A stretch of DNA of 33,908 nt from Lachnospiraceae bacterium (GTDB lineage: Bacteria; Bacillota; Clostridia; Lachnospirales; Lachnospiraceae), in contig VSNQ01000040.1 in assembly GCA_009774395.1 (NCBI GenBank), forward strand, positions 1 through 33,908, written 5' to 3'. The position numbers and the translations under genes were made by a program. The notes beneath the pieces are model-generated. The model did no database searches and was not told where the DNA came from. It saw nothing but the letters and a program-made list of their open reading frames with translations. Positions 7,703 through 16,045 of the stretch are shown in pieces. Numbering within the stretch: position 1 is the first letter of the stretch; the number at the start of each line of letters is the position of its first letter.

Positions 7703-9643
7703 GTGGCACTTAATATTTGTACTCAAAATCATAATTTAAAGCAAACGGATTATGTGGTTTGCATGAAGAAAGATCTCACTATTGAAGATGTAATGGATAA
7801 GGTGTCTGCAGATTTCAATAAATTAAATGGAATTATTAAGGTATTAAATGATAGTGGGGAAACGTTAACGTTTTGGTATAATGATAATTCTTTAGATGCG
7901 GCTTTAAAGCAATGTGATTGTATGATGCGATATGAATTTGTTGAAATTCCGTTAGGAATGATTAACGAAAAATATATCTGCTTTACAAAAGTAAATGAAT
8001 TAACGATAAAGTTTGCTCTATTTCTGAAATCTAAAACAGATAAAATACCGCTTTTTAAGAAGGAGGATAATTTAAAATATAAATTACCATATCTATCTCC
8101 TGAAAATATAGAAGACAAAAACACAATATTACAAGTGAATGGTGATGATGTCTCACTCATTAATAATATTGGAATATTTAATGAACAACGCAATTTGCTT
8201 GAAAAAGTCTGTGAGCTGAGAGCACAAGGGGTTCATATATTAACAATTGATGTTCCGACAATTGATGCATTGTCTAGACCACTGACAGAAGACGAAGCTA
8301 TAAGATTTCAAAATAAAATAAGAGGATTTTCAATTCCAAAAGAAGCAGGGGATGAAATAGAGATACAGTTAAAAAAAGTATATGGAGATGAAAACTATAA
8401 ATTATATAGAGATAACAAGATAGCCAATATCAACCAGTATTATAGAGGGTATGAATGCATGTTGGAGGATTTGGAAGGCGAGTATTCAAATGTGGTGGGC
8501 GGACTTAGATTAACAACCGATGCGCCAAATAATTACAAAAATCATATTGATTTTCTTGGACCATGTATAGTTGGAGGCATGTTTTGTAAAGATAGCGAGA
8601 CAATTCCCAGTGTTATACAGAGATTGCTTAATACCCAATATCCTGATGAGTATTTGGTTATAAATTATGGAACGTGTGGTTTTTATAGGTCATATATAGA
8701 AAAGTTGGATAAGCTGTTTCTCAAACAAGGAGACATAATTGTAGTTATTGATTCTTTTTGCGATGTTGAAAAATATTGCCCTCAATTATATAAGCAGATT
8801 GATATAAGTTTGAAAGAAATGTATGAAAAAGGGAAAGATAATCTTTTTTTTGAAATACCTATTCATATGAGTGCTAAGGGTAATCAGATAGCCGCAGAAT
8901 ATATTTATTCATATGTTAATTGCATCTTGGAACGGGTGGAAGAACGTGAAAAAATGGTAAAAATTGCTTCTGAAAAAAAAGATATAAATGATGGTGGATT
9001 AAATTTGGATTTTTACCGAAGAGAGGCAAAAAGACTGGAAAGAAGCGAAGGCATATCTGGAAAGAAGAACGGAGCTGTTATTATGAATTGCAATCCGTTT
9101 ACAAATGGACATAAATATTTAATAGATGTGGCAAGAAAACAAGTGGACAATCTGATTGTGTTTGTGGTGGAAGAAGATAAATCTTTTTTTAAATTTAAGG
9201 ATAGAAAAAGAATGGTAGAACTTGGGACAAAAGAATTTGATAATGTAATTGTGATTTCCAGCGGCAACCTTGTTTTATCTAATTTGACAATGCCGGAATA
9301 CTTTAATAAAGACAGATTACAGGAGGTCATTGTAAATCCTACTAAGGATGTAGAAATTTTTGCCAAGAAGATAGCTCCGATATTCAATATTTCGTATCGA
9401 TTTGTAGGAGAGGAACCAATAGATAAAGTGACTGCACAATATAACAGGACAATAAAAGAAATATGCCCTATATATGGGATAAAAGTCGAAGAGATTTCAA
9501 GAGCAAAACACGGGGGGGGGGTAATTAGTGCGTCAGCTTTTAGAGATTTAATTAAGACGAAGAATTATAGTGAAGCGAAAAGATTGGTTCCAAATTCGAC
9601 ATGGGAATATATTGAAAATATGGATGAAAGGTATATAGATTAA
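7703..9643 (+). CDS. SGNH-like domain fused to citrate-lyase-ligase-type nucleotidyltransferase
   Basis: A 646-aa protein from GTG 7703 with a strong GAGGGGG site. Residues 1-270 are not recognised. Residues about 280-410 resemble an SGNH/GDSL fold: GPCIVGG (286-292) stands where GDS is expected, making Cys288 the nucleophile-position residue, and IHMSAKGNQIAAEYI (387-401) is like the usual His block. Residues about 455-646 match the C-terminal domain of citrate lyase ligase (CitC), a HIGH-type nucleotidyltransferase: NPFTNGH (464-470) and ISASAFR (608-614). The CitC N-terminal GNAT domain and citrate lyase genes are absent, so this is not a true CitC. It probably activates a carboxylate or phosphate with a nucleotide and passes it on. 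A G10 run encodes Gly604-606. Role in glycan decoration is inferred from context. Confidence 0.65.
   Translation: MALNICTQNHNLKQTDYVVCMKKDLTIEDVMDKVSADFNKLNGIIKVLNDSGETLTFWYNDNSLDAALKQCDCMMRYEFVEIPLGMINEKYICFTKVNELTIKFALFLKSKTDKIPLFKKEDNLKYKLPYLSPENIEDKNTILQVNGDDVSLINNIGIFNEQRNLLEKVCELRAQGVHILTIDVPTIDALSRPLTEDEAIRFQNKIRGFSIPKEAGDEIEIQLKKVYGDENYKLYRDNKIANINQYYRGYECMLEDLEGEYSNVVGGLRLTTDAPNNYKNHIDFLGPCIVGGMFCKDSETIPSVIQRLLNTQYPDEYLVINYGTCGFYRSYIEKLDKLFLKQGDIIVVIDSFCDVEKYCPQLYKQIDISLKEMYEKGKDNLFFEIPIHMSAKGNQIAAEYIYSYVNCILERVEEREKMVKIASEKKDINDGGLNLDFYRREAKRLERSEGISGKKNGAVIMNCNPFTNGHKYLIDVARKQVDNLIVFVVEEDKSFFKFKDRKRMVELGTKEFDNVIVISSGNLVLSNLTMPEYFNKDRLQEVIVNPTKDVEIFAKKIAPIFNISYRFVGEEPIDKVTAQYNRTIKEICPIYGIKVEEISRAKHGGGVISASAFRDLIKTKNYSEAKRLVPNSTWEYIENMDERYID
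9512..9521 (+). repeat. G10 homopolymer inside coding sequence
   Basis: Ten consecutive G after CAC, read as three Gly codons and the first base of GTA. It is by far the longest G run I see in this AT-rich window. Nine G would give GGG-TAA, an immediate stop; eleven G would give GGT-AAT-TAG. Either change removes the ISASAFR motif and the last 40 residues. Confidence 0.9.
9625..9641 (+). repeat. 17-bp direct repeat, copy 2
   Basis: TGAAAGGTATATAGATT, identical to 7611-7627. It forms the last codons of the SGNH/ligase-like gene and runs into the TAATG stop/start overlap with the radical SAM gene. Confidence 0.8.
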
Positions 9644-10692
9644 TGGGAAAAAGGAAGCCTTCTTATGATACAAACAGACAAGTGCTTGGAGAAATATATC
9701 CATTGGATACCCCATTTAATGTAATTCTTGATGTGTCGGAAGCATGTAACTTTAAATGTAATTATTGCTTTCGTTTTGAACAGAATAAGGAGTGTTGGGG
9801 ATATGCAAAAGACAAACAAATTATGTCGTGGGAACTGTTTGTCAAGGCTGTGGAGCAGATCAAAGTGTTTCCTCAGAAAATAAAACAGATTTCCTTGTCA
9901 AATCATGGGGAACCGCTTATGAACCGGAAATTACCTAACATGGTTAAGTATATTAAGACAGAAGAAATAGCACATAGAGTATCAATTCATACAAATGCTT
10001 CTTTATTAGATGAAGAATATATATATGATTTAACAGACTCAAATATTGACAGAATTGTTATATCATTACAAGGACTGAATGCAGAACAATATTATGAGAC
10101 TTGTGGTACAAAAATAGATTATCAGGCATTTTATAACAATTTGAAGTTGTTGTACAAAGTTAAGAAGAATACACAGATTTCCGTTAAAATAGCAAATACA
10201 GCTATAAAGCAAGGCGACGAAGATAAATTTTATGAAATGTATCAAGACATTGCTGATAGGGTATTTGTGGAACAGATAGTACCAATATGGAAGGGCGTTG
10301 ACACAGACAGTGAAAAGGCTGAAGTGCAAAATAAATATGGAGAAAAATTTCCCTTGCAGGAATGTTGCCCATTAATTTTTCATACGATTGTAATTGCGCC
10401 TAATGGGGATGTTTATCCTTGTACGCAGCTTCTTAGAACAGATAAGCTTGGAAATATTAAAACACATTCTCTTTGGGAATTATGGGAGAGTGAATACAGG
10501 CATAAGCTGCTTATGCAACAGTGTGAACTGAATAATCCTGAAATATGTAACGATTGTTATATAAGACAGAATTCAATTTATATGGAAGAAGATATGATTG
10601 ACAAATATAGACTTCAAATAAGAGAACGATTGAGTCAATTAAATGGTCAGAATGGGAAGGAGAGAAATAATATAACATGTCAAATGAAGTGA
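9643..10692 (+). CDS. Radical SAM/SPASM protein
   Basis: A 349-aa radical SAM enzyme. The CxxxCxxC motif for the SAM-binding [4Fe-4S] cluster is at C35, C39 and C42. A SPASM-type C-terminus has cysteines at 241, 242, 260, 294, 302 and 305, including APNGDVYPC and CNDCYI, so an auxiliary cluster is likely. Such enzymes modify peptides, amino acids or sugars, or reduce/dehydrogenate alcohols. The start overlaps the stop of the preceding gene as TAATG, so its translation is probably coupled to that gene and would suffer if the G10 tract slips. Within this module it might modify the carrier-bound amino acid or a sugar; the substrate is unknown. Confidence 0.85.
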   Translation: MGKRKPSYDTNRQVLGEIYPLDTPFNVILDVSEACNFKCNYCFRFEQNKECWGYAKDKQIMSWELFVKAVEQIKVFPQKIKQISLSNHGEPLMNRKLPNMVKYIKTEEIAHRVSIHTNASLLDEEYIYDLTDSNIDRIVISLQGLNAEQYYETCGTKIDYQAFYNNLKLLYKVKKNTQISVKIANTAIKQGDEDKFYEMYQDIADRVFVEQIVPIWKGVDTDSEKAEVQNKYGEKFPLQECCPLIFHTIVIAPNGDVYPCTQLLRTDKLGNIKTHSLWELWESEYRHKLLMQQCELNNPEICNDCYIRQNSIYMEEDMIDKYRLQIRERLSQLNGQNGKERNNITCQMK

Positions 10693-11915
10693 AAGATTTC
10701 GCATGGCCGGTGACTGCCATAAGTAAAGAAAATTATGCTGCCATTATGGAATGCGTCAAAGAACATGATGAATTATTTTCTCAAAAAACAATTATAATTT
10801 TCGGCGCGGGAATAAGAGGTGCCGAAATAGCTGTTATATTAAAATGTGAAGGATATTCTAATCTTTTATTTACGGATAATAATTTTGATAAGTGGGATGG
10901 AGTTATTGATGGAATACCTATTATAAGCGTGGATGAAGCTTTGTCAAAAAGAGAAGAAGCAGTATATTTGATATCTGTTGAAGAAGGGGAACCTATTTAC
11001 AGACAATTGGAGAAAAACGGATTGATTTTCGGAAGGGACTTCTTTTTTCCAAAACCGAATTTATACCAACGATTTATAGATGAGTTCAAAAGGGATATGC
11101 ATAATGAAATTTTAGTTATGGGAGATTGCATGTTTGAAGTCATAGCTTTTGATGATAAAAAAAAAGATTCTCTTTCAGAGATTATGCAGCAGAAACTAGG
11201 CTGTGAAAACGTGAAACATTTAACAATGCATGGAATGGGGCTTCCGACTTTTTATCATATGTTGCGGGCACAGATTAACAATGGGATGATACCTCGCATT
11301 TTGGTTGTGATGTTGAATTTTGAAACGCTAACGGGAAAACAACACTTGTTGCCGCGTTCGCAGCATACGGAATTAGTGAATCAGGTCGTTGCTATATCAG
11401 ATGACCCGACGGGGGAATTAAAGGAATATGAAAAGGTGGTTGCAGAACGTGTTAAGAATGTACAGGCAGAGTTTTTTACAACGAATAAATTTTCAAGCAT
11501 CAAAACTGCTAATAATAAAAGAGGCAGAATCAGCGATAATGCTTCAAAAGTTTTCTTTAAATTAAATTATTTATATAAGTTAAATCCGGAAATGGAAAGT
11601 ATTCAGTACCTTAAAAAAATAATGAAGCTGGCACATGAGAAGGGTTTCAAGTTATTGCCTTTTGTACCTCCGGTAAATTATGAGCGCGGAACAGAGTTAT
11701 TTGAAAACAGATTTGAGGAAGACTATAACCATAATTTGAACATTCTCAAAGGTATTGTTGATGATGGGGGCTTTTCGTTACTGGATTTAAGTCATATCTG
11801 CACAAAAGAATTATTTGCGCATGTCACAACACCGGACGAAACTACAAATTATTTAGGGCGCGAAAGAATAGCAGATTATATTTGCAAGGAAATAGATAAA
11901 CTGGAGGGAAGATAA
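10677..11915 (+). CDS. Rossmann domain plus DltD/SGNH-like acyltransferase
   Basis: A 412-aa protein overlapping the radical SAM gene by 16 bp. Residues about 36-125 are the recurrent Rossmann module (IIIFGAGIRGAEIAV, then TDNNFDKWDGVIDGIPI). Residues about 143-412 look like an SGNH/DltD-type domain: VMGDCMFE (147-154), a PPVNYERG segment near 331, and a C-terminal block near 387-402 (DETTNYLGRERIADYI) that resembles the usual DxxH block. Cys151 stands where the nucleophilic Ser is expected, and Thr390 where the His is expected. Placed directly before an acyl carrier protein and a DltA-like ligase, it is the best candidate for moving the carrier-bound group to a sugar. No membrane anchor is visible, unlike DltD. 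Confidence 0.6.
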   Translation: MSNEVKDFAWPVTAISKENYAAIMECVKEHDELFSQKTIIIFGAGIRGAEIAVILKCEGYSNLLFTDNNFDKWDGVIDGIPIISVDEALSKREEAVYLISVEEGEPIYRQLEKNGLIFGRDFFFPKPNLYQRFIDEFKRDMHNEILVMGDCMFEVIAFDDKKKDSLSEIMQQKLGCENVKHLTMHGMGLPTFYHMLRAQINNGMIPRILVVMLNFETLTGKQHLLPRSQHTELVNQVVAISDDPTGELKEYEKVVAERVKNVQAEFFTTNKFSSIKTANNKRGRISDNASKVFFKLNYLYKLNPEMESIQYLKKIMKLAHEKGFKLLPFVPPVNYERGTELFENRFEEDYNHNLNILKGIVDDGGFSLLDLSHICTKELFAHVTTPDETTNYLGRERIADYICKEIDKLEGR

Positions 11916-11916
11916 A

Positions 11917-12168
11917 TTGGAAAATACAGAACAATTTATAAAAAATGTGCTTGAGGAAGTAACAGGTGAAACAATAGTAGATAATGGCATACTGTTGTTC
12001 GAAGAGGAATTGCTTGATTCGATGAGTATTCTGTTTTTGGTTTCAGAGATCGAAGAAAAATATGGGATTCAGGTGCCGATGGAAGAGGTAATTGAAAGTA
12101 ACTTTAAGAATATTGAATCCATCGTAAAATATGTGAACAGAAAAGTAAAAAGAGATAGCAGAGGTTGA
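11917..12168 (+). CDS. Acyl/peptidyl carrier protein (DltC/BtrI-like)
   Basis: An 83-aa acidic helical protein with the phosphopantetheine attachment motif LLDSMSIL; Ser35 would be modified by a phosphopantetheinyl transferase. Length and the leading FEEELLDS segment resemble DltC and stand-alone carrier proteins such as BtrI. TTG start, with GGAGGGA just upstream, one base after the previous stop. Adjacent to a ligase and a PLP decarboxylase, it is most likely loaded with an amino acid that is then processed while tethered. Confidence 0.85.
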   Translation: MENTEQFIKNVLEEVTGETIVDNGILLFEEELLDSMSILFLVSEIEEKYGIQVPMEEVIESNFKNIESIVKYVNRKVKRDSRG

Positions 12169-12175
12169 TTGTAAT

Positions 12176-13690
12176 ATGGAACACAGTGTAATTTCTTATT
12201 TAAAAAATTCATATGAAAATTATCCGGAACGAATAGCATGTGCTGATGATATGGAGGAAATTACATATAGTGAATTGTGGCATAAATCTGATGCGGTAGC
12301 AAATGCCCTGATTCAATTAGCAGCTAATAAAAAGCCAATACCAATAATCAGTAAAAAGAGTTGTAAGACATTGATTATGATTTGGGGAATAATTAAGTCG
12401 GGGACATGCTATGCAATAATTGATCCAATGCTTCCGGAGGAACGGATTAATAGTGTTTTGAATGTATTGGATGCAGACATTGCACTTGTTTGTGACAATA
12501 ATAGCAAGCAATTTAGCAGTGTGGAAATATTACAATATGATAGGATTAGTAATTTTAGAGTAGATGAAGAAATCCGGGAAAGGCGGAGAAATTTGATATG
12601 TGACATAGATCCTGTATATATTATGTTCACTTCCGGGTCTACGGGAACTCCCAAAGGGGTAGTGGTTGCCCATAGGTCGGTTATAGACTTTATCAATTGT
12701 TTTACGGATATTTTTCATATTACAGATCAAGATATAATAGGAAATCAAGCGCCTTGGGATTTTGATGTATCGGTTAAAGACATTTATTCTGCGGCAAAGG
12801 TCGGAGCAAAAATTCAGATTATTGCGCCTAAATATTTTACTTTTCCGAAACAGTTAATGGATTTACTTGAAGAAAAAAAAGTCACTACTTTGATTTGGGC
12901 TGTTTCTGCGCTGTGTATTATATCTTCAAGAGGAGGACTTGAGTATAGAAGACCATCTTATATTAATAAAGTGATTTTTAGCGGAGAGATTATGCCGATA
13001 AAACAATATAATATTTGGAAAGAAAAATATCCAAAGGCATTGTTTGTAAATGTATATGGACCAACAGAAATCACATGCAATTGTACCTATGCTATTTTGA
13101 ATAAGGAATATAGAGATGATGAGATGCTGCCAATAGGAATACCGTTTCCAAATGAGCGTGTTTACCTTATAGATGATGGGAATTTGATTACAGATAAACA
13201 GGTAGGAAGATTAGGAGAAATCTGTGTATCGGGTACGGCATTGGCATTGGGTTACTATAATAATAGTGCTGAAAGTGAGAGGAGTTTTGTACAAAATCCT
13301 TTTATAAAGCAGTATACAGAAATGATATATAAGACAGGTGATTTGGGATACTACGGTAAAGATGGAGATTTATATTTTGCATCAAGAAAGGATTTTCAGA
13401 TTAAGCATATTGGACACAGAATTGAATTGGCGGAAATCGAACGTGCTATTAATCGGATTGATGCAGTGAGGATAAATTGCTGTATTTATTATAATAATGA
13501 AATCATTGATTTTGTGGAGGGAAATATAGAAGGCAAGGAAATACAAAGAGAGCTAAGAAAAACATTGCCTGTATATATGCTTCCAAGTCGCTTTATTATA
13601 AAAGATATGCTGCCTTTAAACAGTCATGGAAAGATTGACAGACAAGAGCTGGTTGCAGGATTAGAGAAAGGGATTTATGAAAAAAAATGA
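12176..13690 (+). CDS. DltA-like amino-acid adenylating ligase
   Basis: A 504-aa ANL-superfamily adenylation enzyme, expected to activate an amino acid with ATP and load it on the adjacent carrier protein. Visible core motifs: A3 FTSGSTGTPKG (151-161), A5 YGPTE (294-298), A7 TGDL (387-390), and A10 GKID with catalytic Lys486. Asp197 in WDFDVSV matches the Asp that holds the alpha-amino group in amino-acid-activating members such as DltA, so the substrate probably has a free alpha-amine. Full length for the family. It is not called dltA because dltB is absent and a decarboxylase overlaps its 3' end. Confidence 0.8.
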   Translation: MEHSVISYLKNSYENYPERIACADDMEEITYSELWHKSDAVANALIQLAANKKPIPIISKKSCKTLIMIWGIIKSGTCYAIIDPMLPEERINSVLNVLDADIALVCDNNSKQFSSVEILQYDRISNFRVDEEIRERRRNLICDIDPVYIMFTSGSTGTPKGVVVAHRSVIDFINCFTDIFHITDQDIIGNQAPWDFDVSVKDIYSAAKVGAKIQIIAPKYFTFPKQLMDLLEEKKVTTLIWAVSALCIISSRGGLEYRRPSYINKVIFSGEIMPIKQYNIWKEKYPKALFVNVYGPTEITCNCTYAILNKEYRDDEMLPIGIPFPNERVYLIDDGNLITDKQVGRLGEICVSGTALALGYYNNSAESERSFVQNPFIKQYTEMIYKTGDLGYYGKDGDLYFASRKDFQIKHIGHRIELAEIERAINRIDAVRINCCIYYNNEIIDFVEGNIEGKEIQRELRKTLPVYMLPSRFIIKDMLPLNSHGKIDRQELVAGLEKGIYEKK

Positions 13691-14864
13691 CAAGCTTCAA
13701 AAAGCTGCAGAGAACTATGGCACACCATACTTTTTATTTGAAATAGATTCGTTATTTGAACGAGTTTGGAATATAAAGCAGAAACTACAGGATAGGGCAG
13801 ATTTGTGCTATGCAGTTAAGGCAAATCCTTTTTTGATTTCATATTTGGATAAAGTTGTTGAAAAGTTTGAAGTATGCTCGCCCGGTGAATATGAGATATG
13901 TAAGAAATTGGGGATTGATTCAAGAAAAATAGTGCTGTCCGGAGTATATAAAAACAAAATGGATTTGCATGAAACTTTCAAAGATATGTTTGAAGGTGTG
14001 TATACGGTTGAGTCAAAACAACAGTGTAACAATTTGTATATCTTGGCAAAACAGAATAAAAGGAAAATACATGTGTTGTTAAGACTTACGAGCGGCAATC
14101 AGTTTGGAATGAACCAAGAAGATATAGAAGAGATCATTGGCAATAAAGCATATATGGAGTATTTGAAGGTGGACGGGATTCATTTTTTTTCGGGTACACA
14201 GAAAAAAAATTTTGCTGTAATTGACAGTGAGATCAAGCAACTGAAGGCTTTTTGTAAAAATTTAAAACAAGAATATGGTTTTATTGTAAATAAATTAGAA
14301 TATGGACCGGGACTTTATATTGATTACTTTGGTGATGAAACGGAAAGCTTTAGTCATATTGATGCATTGTGTGAGGCGCTATGCCGGGAGAAAGATGACA
14401 TAAAAGTTACAATTGAATTAGGGCGCTATTTGACCGCATTATGCGGTAAATATATAACAAAGGTCGTTGATGTAAAGAAAAACCAGAATATAAATTATGC
14501 AATTGTTGATGGGGGTATAAATCACATAGATTATTATGGACAAATGGCGGGAATTAAGGAACCGCATGTATCTGTCATTTGTATGTCAGATAAAGAAAAT
14601 TGTCAAAAGGAGAGATGGATTGTTTGCGGAGCGCTGTGTACGGTACATGATATATTATTGAAAAAATTTGAAACGGAAGCATTGAAAGAAGGAGATTTGT
14701 TTGTGTTTCATAATGCAGGCGCATATGCAGTGACAGATGCAAAGGCATTATTCTTAAGCAGAGATTTGCCGGCTGTATTAATAGAACAAAATGGGGAGAT
14801 TGCATGTCTGAGAAGGATAAAAGGGACTTCGACGATTAATAGAAGGGATGAAAAGTTAGGATGA
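13677..14864 (+). CDS. PLP-dependent decarboxylase, LysA/BtrK fold
   Basis: A 395-aa fold-III PLP enzyme (diaminopimelate/ornithine decarboxylase superfamily). Lys48 in CYAVKANP is the PLP Schiff-base lysine. HFFSGTQ near 169 corresponds to the conserved H-x-GS block, GPGL near 210 to the glycine-rich phosphate loop, ELGRYL (247-252) and CGALCTVHDIL (317-327) to the substrate/dimer-interface Cys motif, and NAGAYA near 346-351 to the C-terminal Tyr. It overlaps the ligase gene by 14 bp. With a carrier protein and ligase beside it, the closest known arrangement is butirosin BtrI-BtrJ-BtrK, in which the decarboxylase acts on gamma-glutamyl-carrier. I infer a tethered amino acid as substrate. A housekeeping LysA role is unlikely here. 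Confidence 0.78.
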   Translation: MKKNDKLQKAAENYGTPYFLFEIDSLFERVWNIKQKLQDRADLCYAVKANPFLISYLDKVVEKFEVCSPGEYEICKKLGIDSRKIVLSGVYKNKMDLHETFKDMFEGVYTVESKQQCNNLYILAKQNKRKIHVLLRLTSGNQFGMNQEDIEEIIGNKAYMEYLKVDGIHFFSGTQKKNFAVIDSEIKQLKAFCKNLKQEYGFIVNKLEYGPGLYIDYFGDETESFSHIDALCEALCREKDDIKVTIELGRYLTALCGKYITKVVDVKKNQNINYAIVDGGINHIDYYGQMAGIKEPHVSVICMSDKENCQKERWIVCGALCTVHDILLKKFETEALKEGDLFVFHNAGAYAVTDAKALFLSRDLPAVLIEQNGEIACLRRIKGTSTINRRDEKLG

Positions 14865-16003
14865 AAAAACTTAATGAGCAGCTTGTAAACAGTGATGATT
14901 ATTTTGGAAGTTTGAAAGAGAAGACTATAGTGTGTTGGGGAGCGGGGAGTAAGGGGAGGCAGACCTGTCAGTTGCTTAAGGAAAAGGGAATTTATCCGGT
15001 GGCGTTTTGTGATAACAATCCTAAATTGAAAGGTGAACATATAAATAATGTTCCTATATATAGCTATGACATTATTAGAAAAAAATATGAAAAATATTGT
15101 ATTTGCATTACAACTACATTGAATAGTGCATTGGAAATATCTCAAATGCTTAAAAATCTAGGAGAGAAGAATGAGGTCTGCTTTATGGCAAACCCATTCA
15201 AGGCTGAAAATAAATTTTTAGATACTTCTGAAATTTTAGATAATTTTGTTGACTATGAAGAATCGTACAGGGCGTTGGAAGACGAAAAATCCAGAAAAAT
15301 ATTTGTAAATTTTTTAAATTGGAAAATAACAGGAAACCAATACTTGACATATGAGGAAACGGAAAGTGATTGGCTTGAGTTTTTTGACAAGGAAATTATA
15401 CCGAGTAGAGATAATTATTGCTATATTGATGTGGGGGCGTATACGGGTGATACAATAGTAAGATTTTTAGCGTTGGGAAGTGGAAAATATAATCGCATTA
15501 TTGCATTTGAGCCGGATAATAACAATTTTATCAGATTAAATCAAATGGTTGAAAATGGCAGGCTGGAAAGGATTATGTGTGTTAAACAAGGACTATGGAG
15601 TAAAAAAGGAGAGCTGGTTTTTTATATGAGGGAAGGCGATGGAATATATGAGTCCTCCAATTTTTTTAGGAATGTAGAAGTTTCATTAGCTAATAGCCTA
15701 AGCAGTGATGGAAAAGCGGAAGTAGTGCCTGTAAGAACATTAGATTCATATATGAATGAAATTAAAAATGAAGAACATATATTATTCAAAATCGATGCTT
15801 TGGCTTCGGAGGGTAGGATTATACTAGGAGGGATAGAACTGATTCAAAAGAAAAAGCCTGTGATTGTGATGGAATATGGAACACATTCAGAACATATTTC
15901 AAATATTATTCCTTTAATTAAAAGATTACGGAATGATTACAAATTTTATTTGAGACAAAAAACCATATTTTATAATAGTAGAACGGTCTTGTTTGCTGTT
16001 TGA
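14861..16003 (+). CDS. Rossmann domain fused to FkbM-family methyltransferase
   Basis: A 380-aa protein with an ATGA overlap to the decarboxylase. Residues about 20-110 are the recurrent Rossmann module (TIVCWGAGSKGRQTCQ, then FCDNNPKLKGEHINNVPI). Residues about 180-380 are an FkbM-type SAM methyltransferase: the SAM loop YIDVGAYTGDT, IAFEPDNNNF, VVPVRTLDSYM, and the FkbM-like FKIDALASEGRIILGG. Likely O-methylates a sugar hydroxyl. It is the second methyltransferase of the locus with the same N-terminal module, after the TylF-type enzyme. Confidence 0.85.
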   Translation: MKKLNEQLVNSDDYFGSLKEKTIVCWGAGSKGRQTCQLLKEKGIYPVAFCDNNPKLKGEHINNVPIYSYDIIRKKYEKYCICITTTLNSALEISQMLKNLGEKNEVCFMANPFKAENKFLDTSEILDNFVDYEESYRALEDEKSRKIFVNFLNWKITGNQYLTYEETESDWLEFFDKEIIPSRDNYCYIDVGAYTGDTIVRFLALGSGKYNRIIAFEPDNNNFIRLNQMVENGRLERIMCVKQGLWSKKGELVFYMREGDGIYESSNFFRNVEVSLANSLSSDGKAEVVPVRTLDSYMNEIKNEEHILFKIDALASEGRIILGGIELIQKKKPVIVMEYGTHSEHISNIIPLIKRLRNDYKFYLRQKTIFYNSRTVLFAV

Positions 16004-16045
16004 TGTGATAAAAGGGAGATAGGAGGGTTAACGCTTGTAATTTAA

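Noticed and set aside
7703..9643. True citrate lyase ligase (citC)
   Set aside because: It lacks the N-terminal GNAT domain, has a different SGNH-like half, and no citDEF/citXG genes are nearby.
11157..11165. A9 run as a phase-variation tract (also A9 at about 16884-16892 and several A8/T8 runs)
   Set aside because: Runs of A or T of this length are common throughout this AT-rich part and mostly encode Lys or Phe; they do not stand out as the G10 run does.
10677..13690. A dlt (D-alanylation) operon
   Set aside because: DltC-, DltA- and DltD-like proteins are present, but there is no DltB membrane acyltransferase, the SGNH protein has no membrane anchor, and a decarboxylase overlaps the ligase.
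13677..14864. Housekeeping lysA
   Set aside because: Overlap with the ligase gene, position in a carrier-protein module and absence of lysine genes point to a dedicated role.
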